This document shows, in pieces, positions 1 through 11,490 of a stretch of 64,000 bases of DNA. The notes under the pieces are model-generated. The model did not search any database, was not told where the DNA came from, and saw only the letters and a program-made list of their open reading frames with translations. The position numbers and the translations under genes are program-made. The stretch lies in contig NC_044557.1 in assembly GCF_007565055.1 (NCBI RefSeq), positions 66,221,095-66,285,094 of the forward strand, given 5' to 3'. Within the stretch, counting starts at the first letter, position 1, and every line of letters starts with the position of its first letter. The DNA is from Rhinopithecus roxellana. Lineage: Eukaryota > Chordata > Mammalia > Primates > Cercopithecidae.

Positions 1-208
1 GGAGGGGGGAGAGTAAAAACTAGTCAAGAAGGCACTGAAGTGAATAAGCTAATGATTCTCAACAGTCATTGCTTTAACATTTTATACAGTATTTGCTATG
101 GTGTTAGATAATTAAGCACCTATTAAAAAACTGTAGCTGCCACTTTACTGCCAGGTAATCAATCTACTTTTATACCCAGAAGTAATGCCAGGCAGGTAAC
201 AACCTAAG

Positions 209-502
209 TTTTGTTTTGTTTTGAGACGGAGTCTCACTCTGTTGCCAGGCTGGAGTGCAGTGGCATGATCTTGGCTCATTGCAATCTCCACCTCCTGGGT
301 TCCACCAATCCTCCTGCCTCAGCCTCCTGAGTAGCTGGGACTACAGGCAGGTGCCACCATGCCCAGCTAATTATTTATATTTTTTAGTAGAGACGGAGTT
401 TCACCATGTTGGCCAGGATGGTCTCGATCTCTTGATCTCATGATCTGTTCGCCTCGGCGTCCCAAAGTGCTGGGATTACAGGCATGAGTCACCACGCCTG
501 GC
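209..502 (-). mobile_element. Alu, full length
   Basis: Minus-oriented Alu, from GAGACGGAGTCTCACTC to CACCACGCCTGGCC. Confidence 0.93.
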
Positions 503-636
503 CTTGCCTTGTTTTTTTAAAGAGACGGGGTCACACTATGTTGCCCAGGCTGGTCTCAATCTCCTGGCCTCAAGCAATCCTCCTACCTTGGCCTCTCAAA
601 GAGTTGGGATTACAGGTGTGAGTCACCACAGGTGGC
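503..636 (-). mobile_element. Alu monomer (free or truncated arm)
   Basis: About 130 bases of one arm only, abutting the previous Alu. Confidence 0.8.
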
Positions 637-787
637 CAACAATCTGGTTTTTAAAGCAGTTTATATGTAGGCATGGTTTCCACTGGGAATGGAAATATTT
701 TTGAAAATGTTCATTAGAATTAGTCTTTGGAATTAAGGGAGATATACTTTAGAATTTGGTGAAACCTACAATTTAAAAATTGTCTAT

Positions 788-1084
788 TTTTTAAATTTTT
801 GAGACGGGGTTTTACTCTGTCACCCAGTCTGGAATGTGGTGCACAATCTCAGCTCACTGCAACCTCTGCCTCCTGGGCTCGAGCAATCCTCCTACCTCAG
901 CCTCCAGAGGCACAGGTGGGACCACAGGTGCACAAAACCATGCCTGGCTAATTTTTTGTATTTTTGGTAGTGACAGGGTTTTGCCATGTTGCCCAGGCTG
1001 GTCTTGAACTCCTAAGCTCAAGTGATCTGCCCGCCTCGGCCTCCCAAAGTGCTGGGAGTACAGGCCTAAGCCTCTGCACCCAGC
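788..1084 (-). mobile_element. Alu, diverged (J/S type)
   Basis: Full-length but many substitutions; ends CTCTGCACCCAGCC. Confidence 0.9.
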
Positions 1085-1099
1085 CAAAAATTGTCTTTC

Positions 1100-1430
1100 A
1101 ATGTACCCTGTCTTAGTCAGTTCTGGGGGCTATAACAAATTACCATTGACTGGGTTGCTTAAACAGCATACTTTTATTCTTCTAACATTTCTGGAAGCTA
1201 AATGCCCAAGATCAGGATGCCAGCCTAGTTGGGCTCTTGGTGAAGGCCCTCTTCCTAATTTACAGATGGCCACCCTCTTGCTGTATCCTGACATAGCAGA
1301 GAGAGAGAGATTGTATCTCTCATGTCTCTTCTTATAAGGCCACTAATCCTATTCATGAGGGCTCCACCCACATGATCTAATTACCTCCCAAGGTCCCACC
1401 TCCAAACAGCATCACACAGCGTATATAGAC
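1100..1430. repeat. Dispersed ancient repeat fragment, family not assigned
   Basis: The phrases GCTATAACAAATTACCAT, TTCTTATAAGGCCACTAATCC and GGGCTCCACCCACATGA recur widely in primate genomes. I recognise it as interspersed repeat but cannot name the family. It directly abuts the LTR at 1438. Confidence 0.5.
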
Positions 1431-1437
1431 ATCATTT

Positions 1438-2287
1438 TGATAGGGACAGGAGGCAGGGAAATTCTGGGCAGAAGAAGGTGGTCCCCGGCGAGGGCTCCAC
1501 CCTCAATCCTGGAACTGCAGCCCAAAGTGACAACATGCATTCCTGTTCTCCCACTCGAATGTTGCCTTTTCCAAAACCACCCGTGGCCCTGCTACCCCAT
1601 AAAAACCCCAGGCTCTACCAGCAGAGAAGAGGAAAAGAGGAGAAGCAGCTGGATGACAGAGACTATGGTTGAACATCAGAGAGAAGCAGCTTAACTTCAG
1701 AGGGACAGCTTGACAGCATTCCTTTGGAGAGGAGTCCACTCTATCCCCTTTCCAGTTCCCCTTCCCACTGAGAGCCACTTTCATCAGCAATAAAATCCTC
1801 TGTATTCACCACCCTTCGATTTGTTCATGTGATCTGATTTTTCCTGGCTGCTGAACAAGAGCTCGGGTGCCACAGGTGTGGATGCTAAAGGCTGTCACAC
1901 TGACCCTCTGCCCTCACTGGTGGAGACCAACTGTTTCATGTGAAAAGGCAGAGGGCCCACTGAACTGTTAAAACAAGCCATCCACGGACAGCAAAAGCTA
2001 AAAGAGAGTTGACTATAACACATTCCTTCTGGGGCTTCAAGGGTTGTGGGTACTCCCCACAGATACTACCACGAGGCCTGCATGGAGTTTTGCTCCTGCT
2101 GGTGTCCAAAAGAACTTGCCCAAGCTCCTGCACCTGCTCACCTGCATGCTCCCTCCCTCAAGGGGTTGAGCACAATGGGTTCAAATGAGTGGAGTTTGCC
2201 CCTGCCAGTGCCAAAGTGGCCAGCTAGCTCCAGCGTGTGCATTCCAGTTCCCACCTAGGACGGGATCAGAGAAACTATCCTGCTTCA
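1438..2287 (+). mobile_element. Solo LTR of an ERV1-type endogenous retrovirus
   Basis: The element starts TGATAGGG and ends GCTTCA, and is flanked by the 4-bp duplication ATTT (1434-1437 and 2288-2291), as for gammaretrovirus-like (ERV1) elements. A TATA-like CCATAAAAACC lies near 1597 and a polyadenylation signal AATAAA at 1789-1794. No internal viral genes are present. The subfamily is not assigned. It lies in an RRM2B intron in the opposite orientation to the gene. Confidence 0.7.
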
Positions 2288-2398
2288 ATTTTGTCAGAAA
2301 AAATCTTTTAAATATTTATCAGGATTAACTTCATAAACAGTTGAAATATGTAACTGTCCTTGTCTTTTGCCTTTCTTCTATTTACTCTAACAAAGCCT

Positions 2399-2800
2399 CG
2401 CCTTGGCACGGTAGCTCACGCCTGTAATCCCAGCACTTTGGGAGGCCGAGGCACGCGGACCACGAGGTCAGGCATTCAAGACCAGTCTGGCCAACATGGT
2501 GAAACCCCGTCTCTACTAAAAATAAAAATAATTAGCTGGGTGTGGAGGCAGGTGCTTGTAATCCCAGCTACTTGGGAGGCTGAGGCAGAAGAATTGCTTG
2601 AACCTGGGAGGCGGAGGTTGCAGTGAGCTGAGATTGCGCCACTGCACTCCAGCCCGGGGGACATTGGGAAGCTGAGGCAGGAGAATCACTTGAACCCAGG
2701 AGGCGGAGGTTGTAGTGAGGCAAGATTGTGTCACTGCACTCCAGCCTGGCAACAGAGAGAGACTCTGTCTCGAAACAACAACAACAACAAAACAAAAAAC
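2399..2800 (+). mobile_element. Alu with a duplicated right-arm end
   Basis: A complete Alu whose right arm is followed by a second partial right arm starting at about 2670 (GAAGCTGAGGCAGGAGAATC) and a CAA-rich tail. Either a tandem duplication or an Alu-Alu recombination. Confidence 0.85.
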
Positions 2801-2867
2801 ATAAAGCCTCAATCTCTTTGACATTTCCAAAAAGGACTTAATGTCCCAACCTTTTAATCACATGCTA

Positions 2868-2990
2868 TTTTCCAAACCCCTTTTCCCATTAATTTATTCT
2901 TTAAGTGTTTGCTGAGTACTTATGCATTTTCCAAACCCTTTTTCCCATTAATTTATTTTTTAAGGTTTGTTGAGCACTTACTGCACACCT
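2868..2990. repeat. Local tandem duplication, about 60 bases
   Basis: The block ATTTTCCAAACCCC to GAGTACTTATGC is repeated directly after itself with few changes, partly over a MIR fragment. Confidence 0.75.
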
Positions 2991-3152
2991 GACACTGTGC
3001 TAAGCGCTGGGGATACAATGGAGCAGGGTGGAGGAAACATTTGTCTTCATCTTTTAATATGCAACCTAAAAATCAAGTTCTGTTCTATTAAAAGCTCAAC
3101 TCAGGTTTAACTGAAGGACATCTTCTTCATTCTAATATATATAAAACCCCTC

Positions 3153-3447
3153 ACTTTTTTTTTTTTTTTTTTTTTGAGACAGTCTCACTCTGTTGCCCAG
3201 GCTGGAATACAGCGGCATGATCTTGGCTCACTGCAGCCTCTGCTACCCAGGCTCAAGTGATTCTCCTGCCTTAACCTCCCGAGTAGCTGGGATTACAGGC
3301 ACCTGCTGCCACGCCTGGCTAATTTTTGTATTTTTAGTAGAGACAGGGTTTTACCATGTTGTCCAGGCTGGTCTCGAACTCCTGACCTCAAGTGATCTGT
3401 CCACCTTAGCCTCCCAAAGTGCTGGGATCACAGGTGTGAGCCACCAT
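3153..3447 (-). mobile_element. Alu, full length
   Basis: Starts with a T-run of about 22 and ends GAGCCACCATGTCC. Confidence 0.92.
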
Positions 3448-4329
3448 GTCCATCCTCTTACATATTATATGTTTGATATTAAATGTTAATATTGTAAGAT
3501 ACTTCCTTTTAAATATTATCTCTTTGAACACTCACTTTCAAAGGTCTTGTAAATTTTATTTACACTACATTAGTCATATTTCCTTCCTGCCTAGCATTTT
3601 CTTATTTGAGCAAATTCTCAATTTCATCATTTAAATACTGATTCCAAACTACACAATTATCATAATTGCCTGAGTGGCTTTAAAGAAAAAAGTCCCAAAC
3701 CCCAGACTTTTGTCTTTCGATCAGGGTTTCTGTTGATCAGCCATATTTAAGAATTAAGCTCAACCATTTAAGCTTATCAAATGGTAATTTACATAATTTG
3801 TAAACGAAAAATATGTGGAACTAAAAATGTGTTTATCTTCAAAATATGTATTTGAATCCTCCTATAATTACCGAACAAACATGTACCAACCCGTAGATTT
3901 CAGTTTTTAAAAATTAGTGCTTCTTTGTTACAGGTCACATATTGTCTTTGCTAAAAGATGCAAGTTAATTTCCAAATGAATTTCAAGAATCCTAAGAATC
4001 TTAAGTACCTTTTTAACATGATGAACGAAAAAGCCACCTGTGTATTCCACTTGTTCTCTGAACCGTATCTTACAAAAAAACTTTCTAAAAACCACAGACA
4101 GTTAGGGACAGTCAGGTGTGTCGAGCATTATGACCCAGTATGAAAATATTAGGTGTTTGTTTTTTGTGGTTTGGTTTTTTGCTGTATACGTCAACTATAA
4201 TATAACAAAGATGTTGACAATATATAACACTACAATGTAACAAAGACGGCAAAGTGGGTAAAAGTGTGTAATAGAAGCTTCAAACATTGGTGCCTTCTGA
4301 TTTCTCAGTTAAATTTTCCCCCTTCTGTG

Positions 4330-4560
4330 CATAAAATAATAGTTTACATTTATTTAGTGCTTACTAAGTGTCAACTACCATTTTAAACATCTCATTAATC
4401 CTCATAACAACCCAAATAGCCAAGTACAACTAGCTCAATTTACTGATGAGGATACACAGAGAGGTCATGCAACTTTCCCAGTCCCATATCTAGTAAGTAG
4501 TGGCACAGAATTTGTACCTAGGCAGTCTGACCCCATAGCCTGCATTCTTAACAGCATGTG
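4330..4560 (-). mobile_element. MIR (tRNA-derived SINE)
   Basis: CATTTATTTAGTGCTTACTA, GATGAGGATACACAGAGAGG and GGCAGTCTGACCCCA are MIR landmarks read on the opposite strand. Confidence 0.75.
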
Positions 4561-4944
4561 TTTAACATTTATAGAATTAACTTCTTGAAAAAATAGATTC
4601 AAATCTATCTAAAATCTAAATTAGATTTAGATTCAAATCTAAAAAGATACATATACAAACATATACAGAACAATAGTGCTGTACAGGTATCACCCATCAA
4701 AGATCAAGACAATAACTATTTGTTCAGTTAGACTACAGGGCAATCATTTTCATGACCACTGTCCTTACCAACCAGCAAATATTTTCTAGTTTGCTGTGTT
4801 CAACTGATCTCCTAGGTGGAATTAACAGAAAGCATTCTACAGCTGGTCTTTTGGTGGCAACTCTGCCACGTCTGATGTAGCTGAGGGCACGGCCAAACTA
4901 GGAGCAGCACTGTGAATTCCACCTGGCTGACTCAGGAGTAAGTC

Positions 4945-4975
4945 CATGAAGAGTTTGAAGATCAAACTCTTCATG
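4945..4975. repeat. Perfect 14-bp inverted repeat with 3-base loop
   Basis: CATGAAGAGTTTGA, loop AGA, then TCAAACTCTTCATG. All 14 pairs match. It lies in RRM2B intron 2, in a non-repeat segment of unknown origin (4780-5080). Confidence 0.9.
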
Positions 4976-5086
4976 CGGCGCCTCCTTTTGTACAATCAGA
5001 TAAGTCTCTCAATTGGAAGCAGAGTTGCTCCAGCTTTCACTCATTTTTTGACTAGAGCTGCAATTTTACTTATTCTGCCGACCTTA

Positions 5087-5109
5087 TAAGACTAGTCAGA
5101 CTAGTCTTA
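5087..5109. repeat. 11-bp inverted repeat with 1-base centre
   Basis: TAAGACTAGTC, A, GACTAGTCTTA: near-perfect palindrome about 110 bases from the longer hairpin. Confidence 0.85.
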
Positions 5110-5154
5110 CTTGGCCATATCAAACTCAAAGTCTGTTTAAAATTAGAAAATGTT

Positions 5155-5468
5155 GGCCGGGCGCAATGGCTCATGCCTGTAATCCCAGCACTTTGGGAGG
5201 CTGAGGTGGATGGATCACAAGGTCAGGAGTTTGAGACCAGCCTGGCCAACATGGTGAAACCCCATCTCTACTATGAATATAAAACTTAGCTGGGCGTGGC
5301 GGTGGGCGCCTGTAATCCCAGCTCTTGGGAGGCTGAGGCAGAATTGCTTGAACCCGGGAGGTGGAGTTTGCAGTGAGCCAAGATCGCGCCACTGCACTCT
5401 AGCCTGGGTGACAGAGTGAGACTCTGTCTCAAAAAGAAAAAAAAAAGAAAAGAAAAAGAAAAAAGAAA
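5155..5468 (+). mobile_element. Alu, full length
   Basis: GGCCGGGCGCAATGGCTCATGCC start, A-rich tail AAAGAAAAAAAAAAG. Confidence 0.92.
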
Positions 5469-5717
5469 ATGTTCTAATACATTGGAAATAAAAATCTGGG
5501 AGAATTAGATGCCATTGTTGCAGCAGAAAACTTGTTTATAGATAGTAATCTAAACTAAAACATTGAGAACATCGTATTTAGTCTCAGTAATTCCAAAACT
5601 TATCTTCTGCAACTGATCTTCTTCAATGTATAAGTTAAAGTTTTTCAATATCCTGTAAAACAAGAAGGGAACACTGCACTATAGGACATGAATGCTCATG
5701 AAGGCAATGCCACGTAC

Positions 5718-5873
5718 CTCTTCTGCTGTCCAGAAGGAAGCCTGTGCCTGTTTATACATTTTCCAAATATCAGGGTATTGGATTGGAAAGATGACAAACC
5801 GGCGAGAACTCTTTCTTAGGAGTGGCTCTTCATTTGACTTTATTTCATTGTCCTTGGTATCTGAAGATGATCT
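5718..5873 (-). CDS. RRM2B: RRM2B exon 2 (p53R2, ribonucleotide reductase small subunit)
   Basis: This exon encodes residues 17-68 of the p53-inducible small (R2-type) subunit of ribonucleotide reductase. The enzyme reduces ribonucleoside diphosphates to deoxy forms for DNA repair and mitochondrial DNA upkeep in non-dividing cells. The 156 bases are 52 whole codons running from RSSSDTKDNEIKSN to QAQASFWTAEE. The exon is bounded on the minus strand by an acceptor (TTTTTCAAAG before AGATCA) and a donor (GAG before GTACGTGG), and it joins in phase to exon 1. The conserved RRFVIFPIQYPDIWKMYKQA block is diagnostic of the R2 family. The diiron ligands and radical tyrosine lie in later exons, to the left of the window. 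The segment TKDNE differs from the human TNESE as I recall it, which fits a non-human primate. Identity is certain; the gene is only partly present. Confidence 0.97.
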
Positions 5874-5957
5874 CTTTGAAAAATAAAGTACAAACACACT
5901 TTTTATATAGACATTTCTCCTTTATTCATACCTAAACACACATCTAGGGAAGTCAGG

Positions 5958-6190
5958 GAAATGGCACTGGTTTGAGAGCCTGTCTGCCTGGGTTGAATCC
6001 TTACTGTTACCTGGTAGCTGACTAATACTGTTAGGAAGTGTGTGTGTCACCATAGGAAGCTGCTTAACTTCTCTAACCCTCAGTCTCCTCAGCTGTAAAG
6101 TAATTCCTGCCTCATAGGTTTATTCTGATGATTAAAAGTGCTTTAAACAAAGCCTGGTATACAATAAGCACTCAAAAATTATTGTAATTA
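5958..6190 (+). mobile_element. MIR
   Basis: CTGTCTGCCTGGGTTGAATCC and AACCCTCAGTCTCCTCAGCTG are MIR core phrases. Confidence 0.75.
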
Positions 6191-6199
6191 TTGCTAGTT

Positions 6200-7110
6200 T
6201 GAGGGTAAGTAGAAAGCTACACCCATAAATGTCATGATGGGCAAATGTCTAAGTTTGTGAACAAAATGTCCCTTTAGAGTCTCTCTGATATAGAATGCTG
6301 GAATGAATAAGTTACTGGTATAAGCTACTTTATTTTAATGTTTTTTCTTTCTGCTCTTCACTGAAATACTATAATACTTATCTGAAAACTCATCACCTAC
6401 AACTTAACCTGTGTTCATCTTAATCTTCTGATACTCCAATTTGTTACTTCTATTTACGTTTTAACATTACTGCATATGATCTCACTGTGGGCTGTCTCAA
6501 AGCTTTGTGAATAAAGTGAGAAACACAAACCTGTATTCATACTGCTTCAAAACATGACTGCACTCTAAGAGCAAATGGTGCCATGTATATATTTTTAAAA
6601 TAGTCAGCGGGAACATTAGAAGAGGATCAGAAGAGTCGCACATGCATGAGAATGAGTATAAACAAAGGACATACAAATAAGCTAAACACATATAAACCAG
6701 GAAAAGAACACATACAAATTCTAGACTCCTAACCAAAACTGTCTCTCTCTACTGTGACAGGCCCGTTATGTTCCTTACTCCAGCCTCCACCCATTGTCAC
6801 CTCGCCAAAGCAAGTGTTATAGAGGAGGAGGCTAAGGCTTAGCAAGAAGAAAGCCCAAAATACAAGCATAAGGCTATGCAAATACGGGGGGCTTGCGTGC
6901 TTTATACCTACTGCCATCACAGTACAGATTGTCTTGATTTTAACTATTTGTTTAAAGGTGTGGGCCTCCTCAGATACAACACTTGAGCCCTGGAGAAGAG
7001 GAACCAATTTTTATTTGTTGTGATGTTCCCAGGGCTTAGCATCGTGTCAAGCATGTTAGCTAACTAAATGGGCTGCTAATTCCTCTACTTCCTGTACTCC
7101 ACAAATATTT
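6200..7110. other. Unique RRM2B intron sequence, nothing recognised
   Basis: Open frames on both strands here are short, lack family resemblance and show no splice context. I see no gene. Confidence 0.6.
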
Positions 7111-7117
7111 GAGCAAT

Positions 7118-7350
7118 TTTTTTTTTAAGACTGGGTCTTGCTCTGTCAGCCAGGCTAGAGTGCATAGATCATAGTAGTGTGATCACAGATCACTGCAGTC
7201 TCAAACTCCTGTGCTCAAGTGATCCTCTGTCTCGGCCTCCCAAGTAGCCAGGACTATGTGCACACATCACCATGCCTGGATAATTTTTAAATTTTTTGTA
7301 GAGATGGGGGTCATGCTATGCTGCCCAGGCTGGTTTCAAACTCCTGGCCT
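7118..7350 (-). mobile_element. Old Alu (AluJ-like), truncated
   Basis: AGACTGGGTCTTGCTCTGTC to GCCCAGGCTGGTTTCAAACTCC; very diverged and lacks the end. Confidence 0.8.
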
Positions 7351-7865
7351 TTGCTAGTTTTGTTACTGAAATTTGGGATATACTGAAAGTATGAAAGTTG
7401 GGAACTTCCATACTTTTGTTACTGAAAGTTGGGAAGGACACCACAAGCAGTCACTCTTCAGCACCAAATGCCCTGACGATGAATGAAGTTTTTGAATGAT
7501 GATAAATAAATTATCTGCTGAAGACTAGTACCTTTAAGTTAGAATGAAAGTCACATTTATATATACATTCTCCTGTTCTATCCTGAAAACCTGTAGACTA
7601 TTAAGAGGAGAAGCTGGATTAGGAGTGTATTACAAAGGATTTTGCAATGTAAAGAGAAGGAGGTTAACCAACATCAACCTTTCAGCTGGGCTAGAGATGA
7701 CATATTATTTCATAATGCTTAGATACGTGCACAAACACACATTTAAACACAATTTCAGAAAGTTCATGCATCTTGAAACTCTAGGCTCTCCAGAGTACCC
7801 TCTGTGGACCTAATCTAAGACCCCATATTTTAGAAGAAAAAAACAATGTGAAAAAAGATATGATG

Positions 7866-8166
7866 AGCAGGGCACAGCGGCTCATGCCTGTAATCCCAGC
7901 ACTTTGGGAGGCCGAGGTGGGCGGATCATGAGGTCAAGAGATTGAGACCATCCTGGCCAATGTGGTGAAACCCTCTCTCCACTAAAAATACAAAAATTAG
8001 CTGGGTGTGGTGGCGCGTGCCTGTAGTCCCAGCTACTCGGGAGGCTGAGGCAGGAGAATCACTTGAACCTGGGAGGCAGAGGTTGCAGTGAGCTGAGATC
8101 ACGCCACTGCACTCAAGCCTGGCGACAGAGCAAGACTCCATCTCAAAAAAAAAAAAAAAAAAAAAG
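7866..8166 (+). mobile_element. Alu, full length
   Basis: AGCAGGGCACAGCGGCTCATGCC start, tail of about 20 A. Confidence 0.92.
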
Positions 8167-8461
8167 GTATGATAGTATGTGACATTTTTGAAGAACTAGA
8201 AGTCATTTTCTATTTGAAGAACTAGAAGTCTGGACTTCATGGTAGTGGGGGCACAATGGGAGGAGATGAAACCTAAAAGGCAGCAGAGAACACTTCCCAG
8301 TGAAATCTGTGATCTCCCTAATGTCACAAACACCAGGAGAAAATTTCACTTTTAAATGTTTTCATCCTTTTAAAATAGTAATAAAAATAACCAAATGTTT
8401 TATACTGTACAGAAAGGAAATCAGCAAATCATCAATGCATAAACTTGTGTTTCCAGTTATC

Positions 8462-8782
8462 GTTTTTTTTTTTTTTGTTTTTTTTTTTTTTTTTTTTTTT
8501 TGAGACGGAGTCTGGCTCTGTCGCCCAGGCTGGAGTACAGTGGCCGGATCTCAGCTCACTGCAAGCTCTGCCTCCCGGGTTCCCGCCATTCTCCTGCCTC
8601 AGCCTCCGGAGTAGCTGGGACTACAGGCGCCCGCCACCTCGCCTGGCTAGTTTTTTGTATTTTTAGTAGAGACGAGGTTTCACTGTGTTAGCCAGGATGG
8701 TCTCGATCTCCTGACCTCGTGATCCGCCCGTCTCGGCCTCCCAAAGTGCTGGGATTACAGGCTTGAGCCACCGCGCCCAGCC
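8462..8782 (-). mobile_element. AluY, Old World monkey (AluYR) type
   Basis: Low divergence with CCGCCACCTCGCCTGGCTAG, CGTCTCGGCCTCC and CAGGCTTGAGCCACCGCG, variants typical of cercopithecoid AluY. Confidence 0.9.
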
Positions 8783-9108
8783 TCTTTTTTTTTTTTGGAT
8801 GACCTCAGATGAAAGTTTCCCTTGGTATCTCTGCTTAACTGAAGAATACCATGAGAGTGAAAAATAGGCAGTTAAAAAAAAAAAATTTAAAACCCTGTAA
8901 CCATTTGTAAGGATTTTTCAGAGTTGAACCAAGCTTTTTACTTTTTTTCCAAACCCAAACAAAATTGAGAAAACAATATTTATAGTGACAATAATACAGT
9001 AGAGGCCTTATTATGCAAAGTGATCCAAACAGGTAGTTGAAAATTGGCTAAAGGTCAGAATCATAAGAAAATGGTGTATTCCTTAAACTATGTGACTTAA
9101 ACACATCA

Positions 9109-9399
9109 TTTTTTTTTTTGGAGACAGTCTCGCTCTGTCACCCAGGCTAGAGTACAATGGCATGATCTCGGCTCACTGCAGCCTCCGCCTCCCGGTTCAA
9201 GCAATTCTTCTGCCTCAGCCTCCTGAGTAGCTGGGATTACAAGTGCCTGCCACCACGCCCAGCTAACTATGGCATTTTTAGTAGAGATGGGGTTTCATCA
9301 CGTTGGCCAGGCTGGTCTCGAACTCCTGACTTCAAGCAATCCTCCTACCTTGGCCTCTCAAAGTGTTGGGATTACAGGTGTGAGCCACCGTGCCCAGCC
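9109..9399 (-). mobile_element. Alu, full length
   Basis: GGAGACAGTCTCGCTCTGTC to GTGAGCCACCGTGCCCAGCC. Confidence 0.92.
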
Positions 9400-9555
9400 T
9401 AAACACATATATTTATTTATATTTATTTTTACTAATCTTCTGCCATATGGTCAAGCTTTTTGCTTTTTTAAACTTGGCTCACTGACTGAAGCCCCAAGTG
9501 TTTTGAATATTCCCCACCATAATGTATCACCTACACTTTCTAGCTTTAACATTTT

Positions 9556-9563
<8 letters not shown>

Positions 9564-9590
<27 letters not shown>

Positions 9591-9871
9591 AGGCGGAGTC
9601 TCGCTCTCGCCCGGGCTGGAGTGCAGTGGCCGGATCTCAGCTCACTGCAAGCTCTGCCTCCCGGGTTTACGCCATTCTCCTGCCTCAGCCTCCGGAGTAG
9701 CTGGGACTACAGGCGCCCGCCACCTCGCCCGGCTAGTTTTTTTTGTATTTTTCAGTAGAGACGGGGTTTCACCGTGTTAGCCAGGATGGTCTCGATCTCC
9801 TGACCTTGTGATCCGCCCGTCTCGGCCTCCCAAAGTGCTGGGATTACAGGCTTGAGCCACCGCACCCGGCC
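9564..9871 (-). mobile_element. AluYR type, inserted in the tail of an older Alu
   Basis: Flanked by AACATTTTTCTTTTTT at 9548-9563 and 9872-9887, a target-site duplication made in the T-run of the AluJ-like element to its right. Same monkey-type variants as the copy at 8462. Confidence 0.92.
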
Positions 9872-9879
9872 AACATTTT

Positions 9880-10172
9880 TCTTTTTTTAGAGACAAGGTA
9901 TTGCTCTTTTACCCAGCCTGGAGTGCAGGTATGATCATAGCTCACTGCAGCATCAAATTCCTAGGCTCTAGGGATCTTCCTGCCTCAGCCTCCAGAATAG
10001 CTGGGACTACAGACACATGACACCATGCCTAGTTAATTTTTTTAAAATTTTTGTAGAGATGGGGGTCTTGCTATGTTGCCTAGGCTGGTCCCGAACTCCT
10101 GGCCTCAAGCGATCCTCCTGCTGCAGCCTCCCAAAGTGCTGGGAGTACAGGTATGAGCCACCTCACCCAGCC
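9880..10172 (-). mobile_element. AluJ-like
   Basis: AGAGACAAGGTATTGCTC start, ATGATCATAGCTCACTGCAGC, diverged old type. Confidence 0.9.
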
Positions 10173-10204
10173 TCTGGTGGGAATAGAAATATATCGGTGG
10201 TGGC

Positions 10205-10510
10205 TGGCCAGGTGTGGTGGCTCATGCCTGTAATCCCAGCATTCCGGAAGGCTGAGGTAGGCAGGCGGATCACTTGAGGTCAGAAGTCCGAGACCAGCCT
10301 GGCCAACATGTTGAAACCCCATCTTTACTAAAAATACAAAAATTAGCCGCGCGTGCTGGCGCATGCTTGTAATTCCAGCTACTTGGGAGGCTGAGGTGGG
10401 AGGACTGCTTGAACCCAGGAGGCAGAGGTTGCAATGAACAAGATCACTGCACTCCAGCCTGGGCAACAGAGCAAGACTCCATCTCAAAAAACAAAACAAA
10501 ACAAAAAGAA
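10205..10510 (+). mobile_element. Alu, full length
   Basis: GGCCAGGTGTGGTGGCTCATG start, CAAAACAAAACAAAA tail. Only about 30 bases from the opposite-facing AluJ at 9880-10172. Confidence 0.92.
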
Positions 10511-10514
10511 ATAT

Positions 10515-11179
10515 ATGGATGCATGAGAGAGCAGCCTACTAGCTACAGAAACTTCAAAGCTCATGGGTATCTATATTTTTACAGGGTTAGTAAAGGAGTA
10601 AAATTGGTTAGTAGTAATCTGATTTTTAAAAAATTTTGGAGCAGGTCAAAGTGGGCTGCTTATATATAAAACACTGTGGCATCTAATAACTCTAACATGT
10701 ATGCTATTAGGAGCCACTGAAGGTTTTTAATCAGGCAAATAACATAATCAGATATATGTTTTAAGATCACTTTTGTAGAAACATTGCTAGATTAGAAGAG
10801 AAATTAGAGGCAGATAGAACAATGAAAAGATTATTGTACCACCCATCTCTTGCCTGAACTAGAAACACACAAAAAAATTGATTTAAGTGATATTCAGAAG
10901 TAGAATGAATTATTCTTGCTAAAAATTTGAATCTGGGACAAGGGGACAAGGAACAGTTAAAGATGCCCTTGATGTTTCCAGCTCCAGTAACTGGGTGATA
11001 ACAAGACGTAAAAGGCACATAAAAGGTGCTCGGAACCTGGAGAATAAATGAATAAATCAGACAAAAATGTTGTCTTAACAGAAGTTTAACTCCTCCCACC
11101 AAGCCAGGTGACAACAACAAAGTTACAAACACAATATCCTTACAAAGTCAACTAGGTCATTAGAAAAGATAATGAATTC
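10515..11179. other. RRM2B intron, mostly unique
   Basis: The part at 10660-10810 (GAGCCACTGAAGGTTTTTAATCAGG) resembles a widespread old mammalian repeat that I cannot name. No gene seen. Confidence 0.45.
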
Positions 11180-11490
11180 AGGTTGTGTGTGGTGGCTCAT
11201 GCCTGTAATCTCTGCACTTTGGAAGGCCAAGGTGCGCAGATCATGAGGTCAAGAGATTGAGACCATCCTGGTCAACATGGTGAAATCCCGTCTCTACTAA
11301 ATATACAAAAATTATCTAGGCATGGTGGCGTGCACCTGTAATCCCAGCTACTCGGGAGGCTGAGGCAGGAGAATCACTTGAACCCAGGAGGCAGAGGTTG
11401 CAGTGAGGCGAGATGGTGCCACTGCACTCCAGCCTGGCAACAGAGTGAGACTCTGGCTCAAAAAAAAAAGAAAAAAAGAAAAGAAAAAGA
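11180..11490 (+). mobile_element. Alu, full length
   Basis: GTGTGTGGTGGCTCATGCC start, tail AAAAAAAAAGAAAAAAAG. Confidence 0.92.

Noticed and set aside
255..704. Open frames of 60-140 codons across the window reading like ...CSGVISAHCNL..., ...QAGLELLTS... or ...LSSLQPPPPGF...
   Set aside because: These are translations of Alu elements in either strand, with no independent evidence of coding.
1..5700. Possible RRM2B exon 3
   Set aside because: I looked for the DLSKDLPHWNKLKADEKYF-type coding sequence on the minus strand and did not find it; exon 3 is presumably to the left of the window.
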